A stretch of DNA of 64,000 nucleotides, from contig UQVH01000009.1 in assembly GCA_900544535.1 (NCBI GenBank), forward strand, positions 1 to 64,000. The letters are read 5' to 3'. The position numbers and the translations under genes were made by a program. Below, in pieces: positions 8,585 through 17,750 of the stretch (its first letter is position 1; every line of letters starts with the position of its first letter). Below the pieces are notes generated by a model. It was not told the origin of the DNA, searched no databases, and saw only the letters and a program-made list of their open reading frames with translations. Source of the DNA: an uncultured Bacteroidales bacterium (GTDB lineage Bacteria; Bacteroidota; Bacteroidia; Bacteroidales; Muribaculaceae).

Positions 8585-9676
8585 ATGAGCAAACTGATTA
8601 AAACCGATGCCGATTACTCCCGCTGGATACAGGAGTTAAAAGAACGATACCGCCGCAGCCAGATTAAGGCCGCGACGCAGGTAAACCGAGAGATGTTGCG
8701 CTTCTACTGGTCGCTCGGTTGTGACATCGTGGCTCGTGATGCCGAGAATGTTTATGGGAGCGGATTTTATCGGAATCTCAGTCAGGATTTGAAAGTAGCC
8801 ATACCGGAAGCAGATGGATTTTCCCGGCAGAATCTACAATACATGAAGAAGATGTATCTTCTTTATAGTGAGCTGCCTACAAATTGCCAACAAGCTGCGG
8901 GCAATTCTCAGAGTACAAATTTCCAACAACTTGTTGGAAAATCTCCAAACCTTACCGATGATATTATTTTTTCAATTCCTTGGGGCCACCATTGCGTTAT
9001 TATTGACAAATTTTCCAACAATCCGGCAACCGCATTATTCTATGCTCATAAAGTTGTTGAAGAGGGCTGGTCGAGAAATGTGTTGAAATCATTTATTGAT
9101 ACCAGTCTACATCTGCGTCAGGGCAAAGCTCTGACAAGTTTTTCTCGTTTGTTGCCCGCTCCTGACAGCGATCTTGCTCAGGAATTGACAAAAGATCCCT
9201 ATATCTTCGACTTTACTGAAATGACCGAGCCATATAAGGAACGGGAACTGAAAAAGGCTCTTATGTCAAATATATCCCGTTTTCTTCTTGAACTTGGCTC
9301 AGGGTTCGCTTACGTCGGTGAAGAATACCGCCTTAAAGTGGGACATACAGAACAATTCATTGATTTGCTGTTCTATAATATAAAATTGCACGCTTATTGT
9401 GTGATTGAAGTCAAGACCGGATCATTCGGCGCCGGAGATATAGGGCAACTTGGCACTTACATGACAGCTGTAAATCATATACTGAAAACCGAGCACGACA
9501 ATCCTACTATCGGTTTGCTGATATGCAAGGATAAAGATAATGTGCTTGCTCAATATGCTCTTGAATCATCATCGCAGCCTATCGGGGTGGCGGAATTTCA
9601 GCTCACAAAATTTATTCCCGACGAATTCAAAAGTTCTTTGCCATCAATAGAGGAAATTGAATCAGAACTGAAATGA
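8585..9676 (+). CDS. DUF1016 (YhcG-type) PDDEXK nuclease
   Basis: A 363-residue protein with the YhcG architecture: an N-terminal DUF1016 helical domain (residues 10-160, including REMLRFYWSLGCDI and FSRQNLQYMKKMYLLY) and a C-terminal PDDEXK nuclease domain. Catalytic residues are visible as Asp260 (FIDLLFYN), Glu275 and Lys277 (IEVKTG). Relatives are found as orphans and inside restriction-modification or other defence clusters. No methylase or specificity subunit is beside it here. It has its own promoter, and three tiny membrane-protein genes follow after another promoter. The biological role is not known. Confidence 0.9.
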   Translation: MSKLIKTDADYSRWIQELKERYRRSQIKAATQVNREMLRFYWSLGCDIVARDAENVYGSGFYRNLSQDLKVAIPEADGFSRQNLQYMKKMYLLYSELPTNCQQAAGNSQSTNFQQLVGKSPNLTDDIIFSIPWGHHCVIIDKFSNNPATALFYAHKVVEEGWSRNVLKSFIDTSLHLRQGKALTSFSRLLPAPDSDLAQELTKDPYIFDFTEMTEPYKERELKKALMSNISRFLLELGSGFAYVGEEYRLKVGHTEQFIDLLFYNIKLHAYCVIEVKTGSFGAGDIGQLGTYMTAVNHILKTEHDNPTIGLLICKDKDNVLAQYALESSSQPIGVAEFQLTKFIPDEFKSSLPSIEEIESELK

Positions 9677-9744
9677 CCGGTATTTTTCTGCATTTTGTGA
9701 TAGAAATTCTTGCCTGATTATCATTGGATTATGAAATTTCATTG

Positions 9745-9752
9745 TATCTTTG
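9745..9752 (+). promoter_or_regulatory. -7 element of the small membrane-protein cassette
   Basis: TATCTTTG at this position lies 110 bp upstream of the first small membrane-protein ORF (9863) and downstream of the DUF1016 stop, so the cassette appears to be its own transcription unit. Confidence 0.45.
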
Positions 9753-9862
9753 TGTATGGCAACCATTTATAAAATATTGAGCCTGTGTGTTAGCTTTGCA
9801 CTCTTAGGTGACCCGTGTGCGCAAAATCGGTTGGTCATGCTTTCGTGGAAAGGAGGCAAGGG

Positions 9863-10162
9863 ATGAAACTGATATACAAAGCAAAATGGATAATCGTCAT
9901 ATTATCTGCAATTACTTTTGTGGCTTCTTTTGTCGTCCTTTTTATAGGTGGAACAGTAGATGTCAATAGGTGTCTGTTGGGAGCGGATATATTGCTGATA
10001 ACGGCACAGTCGGTAAATATGATTTATGCGTTCAGATATAAGCATGATAATGTCGGTGTTGCTCTGTTTGTGTGTCTTCTTGTAAGTTTGGGCTTAATGT
10101 GGGCAACATATATCTGGAGCTGGAATTATACTGTTAAAGCAATGACAATTGGTTTTGAATGA
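9863..10162 (+). CDS. Small four-helix membrane protein, unknown
   Basis: A 99-residue protein with about four transmembrane segments (near residues 8-30, 37-55, 62-80 and 83-97). I place the start at this ATG because an AGGAGG-type ribosome binding site (aaggaggcaagg) sits directly before it; the longer reading frame from 9815 would run through that site. I do not recognise the family. It is followed with a 4-bp ATGA overlap by the reading frame at 10159 and then by another small membrane protein at 10412, so the three form a cassette. Confidence 0.6.
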   Translation: MKLIYKAKWIIVILSAITFVASFVVLFIGGTVDVNRCLLGADILLITAQSVNMIYAFRYKHDNVGVALFVCLLVSLGLMWATYIWSWNYTVKAMTIGFE

Positions 10163-10400
10163 TATATTTGATAGCTGAAATATTCATACGGTCATGGTTT
10201 GGGGCGGCGATTCGACATATCGGAGCCGGACTTCGGTATGTGTGTCTGCGGCTGTTCCGGCACGGGCAGAAGTGTCATATCGGCAAATCCTCTATGGCTC
10301 GGAAGATTTCAATGACATAGATCACGCCGACAACAATCTTGCCAACGGTTTTCTCGGTTTCCTCGTCCTCGCAGTGATTCTGATTTTAATAGCCAAATAA
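10159..10400 (+). pseudogene. Probable frameshifted small membrane-protein gene
   Basis: Two overlapping frames look like halves of one protein. Frame one starts with an ATGA overlap on the upstream gene and reads an amphipathic N-terminus (MIYLIAEIFIRSWFGAAIRH onward) until the stop at 10318-10320. The frame open from 10194 to 10400 carries the convincing C-terminus: YRQILYGSEDFND, then an Asn/Asp-rich linker, then a hydrophobic helix FLGFLVLAVILILIAK. A single-base change near 10270 would join them. No slippery heptamer is seen, so mutation or sequencing error is more likely than programmed frameshifting. The product is unknown. Confidence 0.45.
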
Positions 10401-10411
10401 AAAGTTCTGAT

Positions 10412-10756
10412 ATGAAACTGACCGATAAACGATTTGGAATTGTATATGGGGTATTGCTGCTCCTGATGGTCGGTGTATGTGTATCCGAAGGTTGGCGGGA
10501 GGATACGATTTTGTTGGGCGGGATTTATGCGCTGTCTTTGTTATCGACATGGCTGTGTCATAGGGTAAGACAGGGAGTTGCCTATGGTAATCTGATTGTG
10601 ATGATTGTCTATAACGCGATATTGGCTTATAATATTAGATTTAATGGTCAATACGTGGCTGGAACAACATGGTGGCTTTTCATCCTTTTGATAAATGCTG
10701 TCCATTCAATCGTATTGTTGTTTTATACTCTCATTATCACTTACAAATCAAATTAG
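10412..10756 (+). CDS. Small four-helix membrane protein, unknown
   Basis: A 114-residue protein with four predicted transmembrane helices (about 8-27, 34-50, 59-76 and 85-109) and short charged loops. It begins 11 bp after the previous frame and ends before a strong shared terminator at 10807-10856. Its layout resembles the 9863 protein, but no sequence similarity is obvious by eye. I do not recognise the family. Small multi-gene membrane cassettes can be transport accessories, immunity proteins or stress proteins; nothing here decides between them. Confidence 0.65.
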   Translation: MKLTDKRFGIVYGVLLLLMVGVCVSEGWREDTILLGGIYALSLLSTWLCHRVRQGVAYGNLIVMIVYNAILAYNIRFNGQYVAGTTWWLFILLINAVHSIVLLFYTLIITYKSN

Positions 10757-10806
10757 CATCGTCGATAAGCGATGAAATTCGCTATGCAAAAATTTGTGTA
10801 AGGCTT

Positions 10807-10856
10807 AAAAACCGCAGAGTCGTGTCAAGGAGGGGTGACACGGCTCTGCGGTTTTT
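10807..10856. terminator. Bidirectional intrinsic terminator
   Basis: A long stem (AAAACCGCAGAG and CGTGTCA paired with TGACACG and CTCTGCGGTTTT, one mismatch) closes an 8-nt loop, with A-runs on the left and T-runs on the right. It lies between the convergent small membrane gene (10412) and the alpha-2-macroglobulin gene (ending at 10887), and can serve both. Confidence 0.85.
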
Positions 10857-10886
10857 AGAGGGTGGGTTGTTACGATGTATTGCTGA

Positions 10887-13800
10887 TTATTTTGCGGGGG
10901 CGACGGTGAGTTGTGAACCGGCGGTGTGGGCGGTCAGTTGCGGAGCATATTGGCTCTGCACTGTTGTGATGCCGCTTGCGAAGTGTCCGGCGTTGTTGAC
11001 CCACATGTCATAACTGATGACATAGGTGCCTTTCGGCAGATGGGTGATGAAAAGTCGGGTCGATGTGTCACGGTTTTCTCGGTAGAAACGGATGCCTTCG
11101 GCAAAAATCGGAGCGGGGAGTTGTTCTACCGGTTCGAAGCAAGCGGGGCGGTCATCAACAACTGTCACATAGTCCATGTCGCGATCTGCCTTGATGGTCA
11201 GTGTGACGCTTACGCGCTGACCCACGCTGAATTTGTCGGCCAGAGCCGGAGTGTGCTCCGCGCCGCTGTTTACAACAAGTGTCTTGCTGACTGACAGATC
11301 AGGGCAGGAGGCAGCTTTTACGGAAGTGAGTGAGTCGGTATAGAGATAATACATGGCTCCCCAGGCGGGTGAAGCAGATCCGCTGCGGGTTACTTTCAGT
11401 TCCGACGGTTTGCCGGCTTTCAGAGTTACGGGGGTGCGGAATGAGCCTGTCAGACGTTCGATCTTCGAGGGTTCCACCGCTTTCCCTCCGACTGTGACTC
11501 TGGCCTTACCTGCGGGTTCGATCCATTTACGTGAAGTTGCGAGTATAGAGGCGACAACTGAGGATGTCGTGACGGATGTGCCCCAGTTCTGCGTCTCTTT
11601 CTGGAGTATCAGCCACTGGCGGATGCGGTCGATGTCGGGATTCGACGGTTCGATGGCCGCGTAGGCGTCGAGAATGAGTGCGGTGGTGCCGATCTTGCCC
11701 ATCGACCATAGAGTCATGTCGTCAAGCGACGGCCACCACATCCCTTTTTCAGGCGAAGTCTCGGAGTATTCGCACAGCGATGCAAGGATTTCGCGGGCCA
11801 CAGAGGGATATGAATTCCAGGCAAGGATGCGGGCATAGATAGCTTTACTGAAGACGGAGGCCGTTTTCCAGTCGGCGAGAACGCTCTGCACTGTCTTGTT
11901 GACGATCTTCGAATCGGCTGCCGGTGCGCCTTTCACATTCTTATAGAAGCCGCGCATGTAGACGTAGTCGGTGTAATCGCTGTCGGGGTATTTGTTGAAA
12001 TCTTTCCGGGTCTCAGAATCTATCCATTTCAGGGCAGAGGCGACCATGGAGTTGAGTTGGTTCGACTCAGGCATGAAACCGAGTTCATGCAGACGGCCGA
12101 AGAGCAGGAGGAGATTTTCGGTGGCCCATTCGGAGGCCTCGTCGCAGGACGAATACCAGGCCCATCCGCCGCCTTTGCGCTGAAGTTTGCGGAGAGTGGC
12201 GATGTTGGCCGAGATTGCGTTTTTGACCGTCTTTTCGTCAAAGAGGAGGGAGAGACGGGTCATGCGTTCGTTATCGTTTTTGGCATCGGTCATCCAGGGA
12301 GTGGCCGCAAGGAGTATCTGTTTCAGATCCTCGTTCTGCTCAAGCATCGAAGTCAGCATCTTTTCAGACTTGTCTCCGGAGTTCCACTCGCGGAGAGCCG
12401 AGGCAAGGGCGAGATTGTCGCGTAGCAGCCCTGAAGCCACGGCGGCCGAGAATATTGAGGCTCCGGCCTCATTGGCGGTCGACGCTTCAAGATCAAGAAG
12501 ACCGGGTAGGGCGGTTACCACATACCACGTGGGGTTGTCGCAGTATTGCAGCGTGATCCGGGCATTCTCCGGTGTGACGGGAAGTTCCATGCTGAACTTG
12601 TCCTGATCAGGAGCTATGTAGAACGGATAAGTGTCTATCACGGGTGTGACGGCGGGGAGAATCGGAAGCAGAGTCTGCTCGCCGTCGGCGTAACGTTCGG
12701 CGCTCGACTTGATTCGGTAGCCGACGAAGGGGAGATCGGAGGGAGCGGTGAATTCAATTCCCACAGTTGTCGCGCTGTTGGGCGCTATTGAGTCCGGACG
12801 GCTGTATGAACAGATGGTTTTGCCGTCGGAAGGATCGAAAATCTCGATGTCAGTATTGATCAGCTGCGTTTCCTCGCTTCCGTTCATCACAGAGGCTTCG
12901 ATGCTGACGCGGTCGCCAACGCGCAGGAAACGCGGAAGATTAGGCTGCACCATGACAGCTTTAGCCGCCGTGACTTCGGAACTGAAAGAGGTCGAAAGCA
13001 GGGAATCGGTAAAGGCTACTGCTCTGAGTCCCCAGGTTGTGTTGGCGTTGGGCACGGTGAATGTCAGCGACAGTTGTCCGTCGGCATCGGTTTCAAGCAT
13101 AGGCTTGAAGAAGGCCAAGGGCACTTCGCGGTCGCGGAACGAGAAGGGGATTTCAGCCGCTTTTTCGTTTTGGGACTGATCTGCATCCGCACTTTCTGCC
13201 TCGGCTGAATCGGCAGCGGAGGACGCTCCTGCGGCTGCATTGGAAAGTTTCGCTTCAGCTTTTAACGATGCGGATAGCGGAGCGACGGCACCGAGATCCA
13301 TGACCTCTTCTACAACCTCTTCGTCACGCATGATGCTGACCTCGTCAACGGCCTTCATGCTGCGCGAACCGTAAAGCCTTGCGCCGCGGATGCGGATGTT
13401 CGAAGAGGCAAAACGATCAAACATCGGAAGACCGTAGGTGTCGAATTCGGGCGTGGTTATGGAGTTGTCGGACAGCCGTTTGCCCGGACGATACCAGACA
13501 CTCTGGTAGTCGGTGGCTCTGAGGTCGGACTGGTTCCAGCGGAATGAATATCCTCCGGCCCAGGAGGTGGCCGGTGTGAAGGTCCAGTCGGTTTTTGCAA
13601 GTGCGTCGAAAGCCGTGTTGTACATGTCCATGATGACGGCCGACTGTGTGCCGCGGCCCGATTGGTCGATCACTTTGAATGTCCACGTCTCTTCCGATCC
13701 GGGTACAGTGCGGTCGCGGAATGTTTCGGTGATGAGACGTATTGCCGGAGCCTTGACATCGCGCTTGATTGCGATGGTTGCGGATTCGTTGCGATAGTTG

Positions 13801-16640
13801 CCTGTAAGTGCGATGTGGGCGCTTGCGGCATCAATGCCGTCGGGCAGAGCGAGCGACAGATTGTGCATCCCTGCATCAGCCTTTACCCATGACTGAGAGA
13901 TGATTGAGTCAGGGGTGGTGACGGTTACAAGCAGATTTGTCGGGCAGTTGACAGCGTAGAGCCAGTTACCGTTGCCTGTCGAAGCATCGGCGATTATATT
14001 TGCAGACGGATACCATAGCAGACTCTCCGTGGCTGGTGTGGCGGTGTCGGTCGGGCGATACAGCACCACATTTTTCGAAACCGGTGCGGCCAACGTTGAG
14101 TCTGCAACGGAGAATGACAGACGATAGCTGCCGGACTGCACAGAGGTGAGATCGAGAGCCTGATTGCCAGGAAGCATTGTGCTGCCGAATACTTTCACGC
14201 TGTCACGCATGACGGTGAAGTCGACAGGCATACGCACTATTGAATCACGATAGTCCACGACCTCGACCTTTATGGCGGTTGTCGGAGCTGTTATGTCGAT
14301 GTTGGCCGGAACAGAGGCACGGATCGCATAGCGCAGGCCTGTTGAGAAAATGGTGGAGGCCATCTGACTTTCTCCGGCGGGTGACATGGCGGTGACTTCC
14401 GCACTGAACAGTCCGCCGGGGATAGGGCTTAGTTCAAGAGTGGATTTCGGGATTGTGATTTTGATCTCTCCGTCGGCTCCCGAAGTGGCTTCCAGTGTCT
14501 GGAAAGTAAGGGGATCGTCCTGATTCCACCACCAGCGGAGCGGTTGCATGGCGGCGAGGTTCAGCGTGATTTTGGCATCGGCCACCGGGAAACCGGCGTA
14601 GGTCTGCAAACGTCCGCGCAGGGTGACATCGCCTGCCGACGGAAAATCTTTTTCGACAGGATCGAGTATGACTTTGAACGTCGGAAGTTTGTAGTCGCTG
14701 ACCATGAAGCGGACAGGGTCGGCCTTGTCGTCGACAGAGATACAGAAATTGCCGCTCAGAATATCTTTGGGAATCACAAAATTTCCGGTCACTCGTCCGT
14801 AGGCGTCGGTAGTGAGCCGAAGTGTGTCGAGGCCCTGATATTTTGAGTCGCGCAGAATGGCTTTGACTTCTTTGCGGACGAGCGGGCGATGTTCGCGGCC
14901 ACGATATTCATAACATATGGCCATCCATTCGACGCTGTCGCCGGGATGATAGAGCGGGAGTGCCGGATAGCCTGATGCCGACTGACGCCAGTCTGGCGCC
15001 TCGCGATGATAGTTGTTGTTATAGATCCAAAGAGGTGTGGCGAAGCGGTCGTTACCTTTTGTCATAACGACATTGCCGTTGCGCGGGCAGTCTATGGCAC
15101 CATCGGTGTTTGTCTTTCCGATGAGTTGCGGGGCAGCTGTTGAACGTGATGTGTTTGGGACGATAGCGATTGACGCATCTTCAACTGGAGCGCCGTCGGA
15201 AGCGCGGAGTGCCCAGACGGTTGCCTTGTCGAAATTTGACGAAGCGAGGGAGTAGTCGGTCACGTAGATCTTGTGGTACCATTCACGGGTTTTGCGGGGC
15301 GCGCCGTCGATAGCCGCGATAGCTATATACTGGCCCGGCGCTGTGAATCGGTGACTGAGTGTAAGTTCCTGCGAGAAGGGGAGTGTCTCGCCTGATCCGG
15401 CTGTGAACGGAATGACAGCCAAGGGAGTGAGCGACGGGAGCCCGGTGCAGTTGTAGCTTTGCTCGGCAACCGGTGTCGAGGACACATTATATATATATAG
15501 CTTTCCCGTCCGGACATTTGAGACAGAAAGTTTGAATTTCATCTCTGTTCCGGGCGCTCCTACAGTGGGATAGTTAAGCTCGATCCCCTGCATTTCGATC
15601 TCGGAGAGGGTGTTTTTGAGATTGTTGTTGCGACGGAAGGCGGGATAGGCTTTGAGATTATGGCGTATAGCCTCAGCAAGCCACTTTTTCGTATTTTTGT
15701 TGTTGCTGTTTATTGCAAGGAGGATGTCGCCGGAGTATTCTGAGGTGCGACATTCGTTATAGAGGTCCTGCAACAGTTCTGTTTTGCGCTCAGTCGGAGA
15801 CGGCGTATCATCTCCGCTGTTCCAGACATGGCAGGTGATAAAGTCAAGACGGTTGATGTCAGTGAGGATGAACGGCGCAGATACCGAGGAATGGAATCTG
15901 AGCAACGAGGCGTAGATATCAAGTATTTTGGCGGCAGTAGCGTCAAAGCGGTTGAACTGAACTGTGAGATAAAGGTCGTGGCGGGTGAGCAGTCCCCACG
16001 ACAGAATGTTGTCCATACGTCCGGTGGATTGGAGCAAAGAGATTGCCTTGTTGCTCACAAAATCGAAAAGAGTGGGGTAATAGATTTCTGTCTCATTGCG
16101 GACCCCGACAGATTTGCCTAAAGACAGAACAGAGGAGTAAGTTTTCAGTGGTGCCGCTTTCAGTTCCGGTGCCGCTTGCAGTGCTGAATCAATTAGCGAG
16201 TTGATCTTCATGCGGAACTGGTCGCCGCTCCACTCGCGGTAGTCGTCGGGCAGAGGTGTGAGCGGCAGATTGCGGGCGTCGTATTTCCACCGCGATGAAG
16301 AATATAGAGCTGCATAGATGTCAGCCTCCAAAGTGCTGAGCATGGATTTCAGTACAGGATCGGAGGTGATCGCCGCTATCGAGTCGATTTTTTTGATCGC
16401 CAGGGAGCTTCGGGTGACGTCAATACGTGATTCGGCAAGGTAATAGTCAATAAGAGCGCGGACGATAGCCGGGCCGTCATGTCTTTCGGTAGCGGCGGTC
16501 AATGCCTTTTCAGACTGTCGGCTGACGGTCTGCGGATAGGCAAAATCAGGCTTTGTGGCTGTCTGTGCATCCAGCGTCAGTGCGCTGAAAGATAAGAATG
16601 TGAAAACAGACAGCAGAATGAGTATTCTACTGGCTCGCAT
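10887..16640 (-). CDS. Alpha-2-macroglobulin family protein, thioester-less
   Basis: A 1917-residue secreted protein. The start is set at the ATG at 16640, which begins a signal peptide (MRASRILILLSVFTFLSFSA); a longer frame upstream adds an improbable leader. Many beta-sandwich macroglobulin-like domains follow, including PLYHPGDSVEW near residue 560, a low-complexity Ala/Ser/Glu stretch near 1125-1155 that may act as bait region, the A2M segment PNANTTWGLRAVAFT near 1200, and an alpha/alpha-barrel domain from about 1370. At the expected thioester site (CxEQ) the sequence reads DLEASTANEAGASIF, so there is no cysteine for a thioester. It is probably periplasmic and may trap proteases or guard the envelope. 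It is the last gene of the sigma-factor operon. Confidence 0.9.
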   Translation of the reverse strand: MRASRILILLSVFTFLSFSALTLDAQTATKPDFAYPQTVSRQSEKALTAATERHDGPAIVRALIDYYLAESRIDVTRSSLAIKKIDSIAAITSDPVLKSMLSTLEADIYAALYSSSRWKYDARNLPLTPLPDDYREWSGDQFRMKINSLIDSALQAAPELKAAPLKTYSSVLSLGKSVGVRNETEIYYPTLFDFVSNKAISLLQSTGRMDNILSWGLLTRHDLYLTVQFNRFDATAAKILDIYASLLRFHSSVSAPFILTDINRLDFITCHVWNSGDDTPSPTERKTELLQDLYNECRTSEYSGDILLAINSNNKNTKKWLAEAIRHNLKAYPAFRRNNNLKNTLSEIEMQGIELNYPTVGAPGTEMKFKLSVSNVRTGKLYIYNVSSTPVAEQSYNCTGLPSLTPLAVIPFTAGSGETLPFSQELTLSHRFTAPGQYIAIAAIDGAPRKTREWYHKIYVTDYSLASSNFDKATVWALRASDGAPVEDASIAIVPNTSRSTAAPQLIGKTNTDGAIDCPRNGNVVMTKGNDRFATPLWIYNNNYHREAPDWRQSASGYPALPLYHPGDSVEWMAICYEYRGREHRPLVRKEVKAILRDSKYQGLDTLRLTTDAYGRVTGNFVIPKDILSGNFCISVDDKADPVRFMVSDYKLPTFKVILDPVEKDFPSAGDVTLRGRLQTYAGFPVADAKITLNLAAMQPLRWWWNQDDPLTFQTLEATSGADGEIKITIPKSTLELSPIPGGLFSAEVTAMSPAGESQMASTIFSTGLRYAIRASVPANIDITAPTTAIKVEVVDYRDSIVRMPVDFTVMRDSVKVFGSTMLPGNQALDLTSVQSGSYRLSFSVADSTLAAPVSKNVVLYRPTDTATPATESLLWYPSANIIADASTGNGNWLYAVNCPTNLLVTVTTPDSIISQSWVKADAGMHNLSLALPDGIDAASAHIALTGNYRNESATIAIKRDVKAPAIRLITETFRDRTVPGSEETWTFKVIDQSGRGTQSAVIMDMYNTAFDALAKTDWTFTPATSWAGGYSFRWNQSDLRATDYQSVWYRPGKRLSDNSITTPEFDTYGLPMFDRFASSNIRIRGARLYGSRSMKAVDEVSIMRDEEVVEEVMDLGAVAPLSASLKAEAKLSNAAAGASSAADSAEAESADADQSQNEKAAEIPFSFRDREVPLAFFKPMLETDADGQLSLTFTVPNANTTWGLRAVAFTDSLLSTSFSSEVTAAKAVMVQPNLPRFLRVGDRVSIEASVMNGSEETQLINTDIEIFDPSDGKTICSYSRPDSIAPNSATTVGIEFTAPSDLPFVGYRIKSSAERYADGEQTLLPILPAVTPVIDTYPFYIAPDQDKFSMELPVTPENARITLQYCDNPTWYVVTALPGLLDLEASTANEAGASIFSAAVASGLLRDNLALASALREWNSGDKSEKMLTSMLEQNEDLKQILLAATPWMTDAKNDNERMTRLSLLFDEKTVKNAISANIATLRKLQRKGGGWAWYSSCDEASEWATENLLLLFGRLHELGFMPESNQLNSMVASALKWIDSETRKDFNKYPDSDYTDYVYMRGFYKNVKGAPAADSKIVNKTVQSVLADWKTASVFSKAIYARILAWNSYPSVAREILASLCEYSETSPEKGMWWPSLDDMTLWSMGKIGTTALILDAYAAIEPSNPDIDRIRQWLILQKETQNWGTSVTTSSVVASILATSRKWIEPAGKARVTVGGKAVEPSKIERLTGSFRTPVTLKAGKPSELKVTRSGSASPAWGAMYYLYTDSLTSVKAASCPDLSVSKTLVVNSGAEHTPALADKFSVGQRVSVTLTIKADRDMDYVTVVDDRPACFEPVEQLPAPIFAEGIRFYRENRDTSTRLFITHLPKGTYVISYDMWVNNAGHFASGITTVQSQYAPQLTAHTAGSQLTVAPAK

Positions 16641-16701
16641 AACGGTAAGAGATGATAATAAATAGGGGAAATGTGTGGAGGTTGCGGAGAGAGGCGGAGG
16701 C

Positions 16702-17169
16702 TTACTTGCCATGCTGGCGGCGGTGCTGGCGCATCAGCTGACGGGTGAAATCCCGTTCTGCATCCTTAAGTTTGAAAAGCTGTTTCGGGGTAAGAATCGT
16801 CTTGAAATCCTTGAAGTATTTCATTTCGATCTCGTTTTCGCGGCCTTTGAGTTCATAAGCGGCCTCGGCAGCCTTTTCATATTCAAGATCGGTCGTTTTC
16901 TCTCCCTTGCGCAGGGTCTGCTGATAGAGCTGCTCAGCTTCTTCCTGGGCTTTCCGGATCTGTTCCTCCATGGAGTTGTAGAGTGGAAGAAACGCGGTTT
17001 TTTGCTCGTCGGTGAGGGCAAGTTTCTTGGTGAGGAAATCGTTTTTATACTGCTGGATCTCTTTCATCCATGTCACACGCTCACGCTCGGTGGGGCGCTG
17101 TGCATAGGTTGACAGGGGAGTGGCTGCCGCAGCTATGGAGAGAACGATAGAAAAGATGATCTTTTTCAT
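16702..17169 (-). CDS. Spy/CpxP-like periplasmic protein
   Basis: A 155-residue exported, highly helical, charged protein. A clear signal peptide ends at about TYAQ (residue 24). Two LTxxQ-like motifs typical of Spy/CpxP/heavy-metal-sensor proteins are present: LTDEQKTAF near residue 52 and LTPKQLFKL near residue 127. Such proteins act as periplasmic chaperones or stress sensors. Its place between an anti-sigma candidate and the alpha-2-macroglobulin gene, all in one direction and closely spaced (41 and 61 bp), supports an envelope-stress role. The Spy-like call is by motif and size, not a close match. Confidence 0.7.
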   Translation of the reverse strand: MKKIIFSIVLSIAAAATPLSTYAQRPTERERVTWMKEIQQYKNDFLTKKLALTDEQKTAFLPLYNSMEEQIRKAQEEAEQLYQQTLRKGEKTTDLEYEKAAEAAYELKGRENEIEMKYFKDFKTILTPKQLFKLKDAERDFTRQLMRQHRRQHGK

Positions 17170-17210
17170 GAAAGTGTGTTTGTTTGATAGGATGGATGTA
17201 GTGGAGGAGA

Positions 17211-17678
17211 TCAGATGTCGGACAAGGGAAATTCAGGATTTTCCGGAATCGTTGCGGAGTCGGAAATATCATCAGTCAGTTCCTCTTCATAAGCCGCGGG
17301 ATCAAAACCGGTTTCGTAAAGTTCATTCATGAGCTGATAGTCGCTGATCTCACCTTCATTGATGAAATATTCGTTGATGAAATGGTCGTTTTTGAGTGCG
17401 GCCGTCATCACCGGATTATTGTCGATTGAAAGTCCTGACGAATCGGTGCGCATCAGATCAAACATTTTCATCATGCACCATACGCCCATGAACATGGCGG
17501 CCATATATACATAGGGCCGTATGCGCTGCCAAACCGAGCGCGGCATGACATTCGGCTTAGGCTTTTCCCACTCCATCTCAGGAAGGGATGCCGCCATTCT
17601 GGTAGCGAAATCTTCGAAATAGCCGTCAGGAACGGTCATTCCGTCATTTCGTCCTACTTTTGTCAATATATCTTTCAT
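17211..17678 (-). CDS. Single-TM protein, candidate anti-sigma factor
   Basis: A 155-residue protein with a cytosolic N-terminus (VPDGYFEDFATRMAASLPE), one transmembrane helix at about residues 51-71 (RPYVYMAAMFMGVWCMMKMF), and an acidic C-terminal part (DELTDDISDSATIPE near the end). Position directly after an ECF sigma factor (72 bp gap) is the usual place for a cognate anti-sigma factor. The topology fits, but no zinc-binding anti-sigma (ZAS) motif HxxxCxxC is visible. The function is inferred from context only. Confidence 0.6.
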   Translation of the reverse strand: MKDILTKVGRNDGMTVPDGYFEDFATRMAASLPEMEWEKPKPNVMPRSVWQRIRPYVYMAAMFMGVWCMMKMFDLMRTDSSGLSIDNNPVMTAALKNDHFINEYFINEGEISDYQLMNELYETGFDPAAYEEELTDDISDSATIPENPEFPLSDI

Positions 17679-17750
17679 CGTGTCTCTTGTTTTTTTGAAG
17701 CTTAAAATTGATTACAATTTTATGATTAGACTTACGGAGGGGGATTAAGT

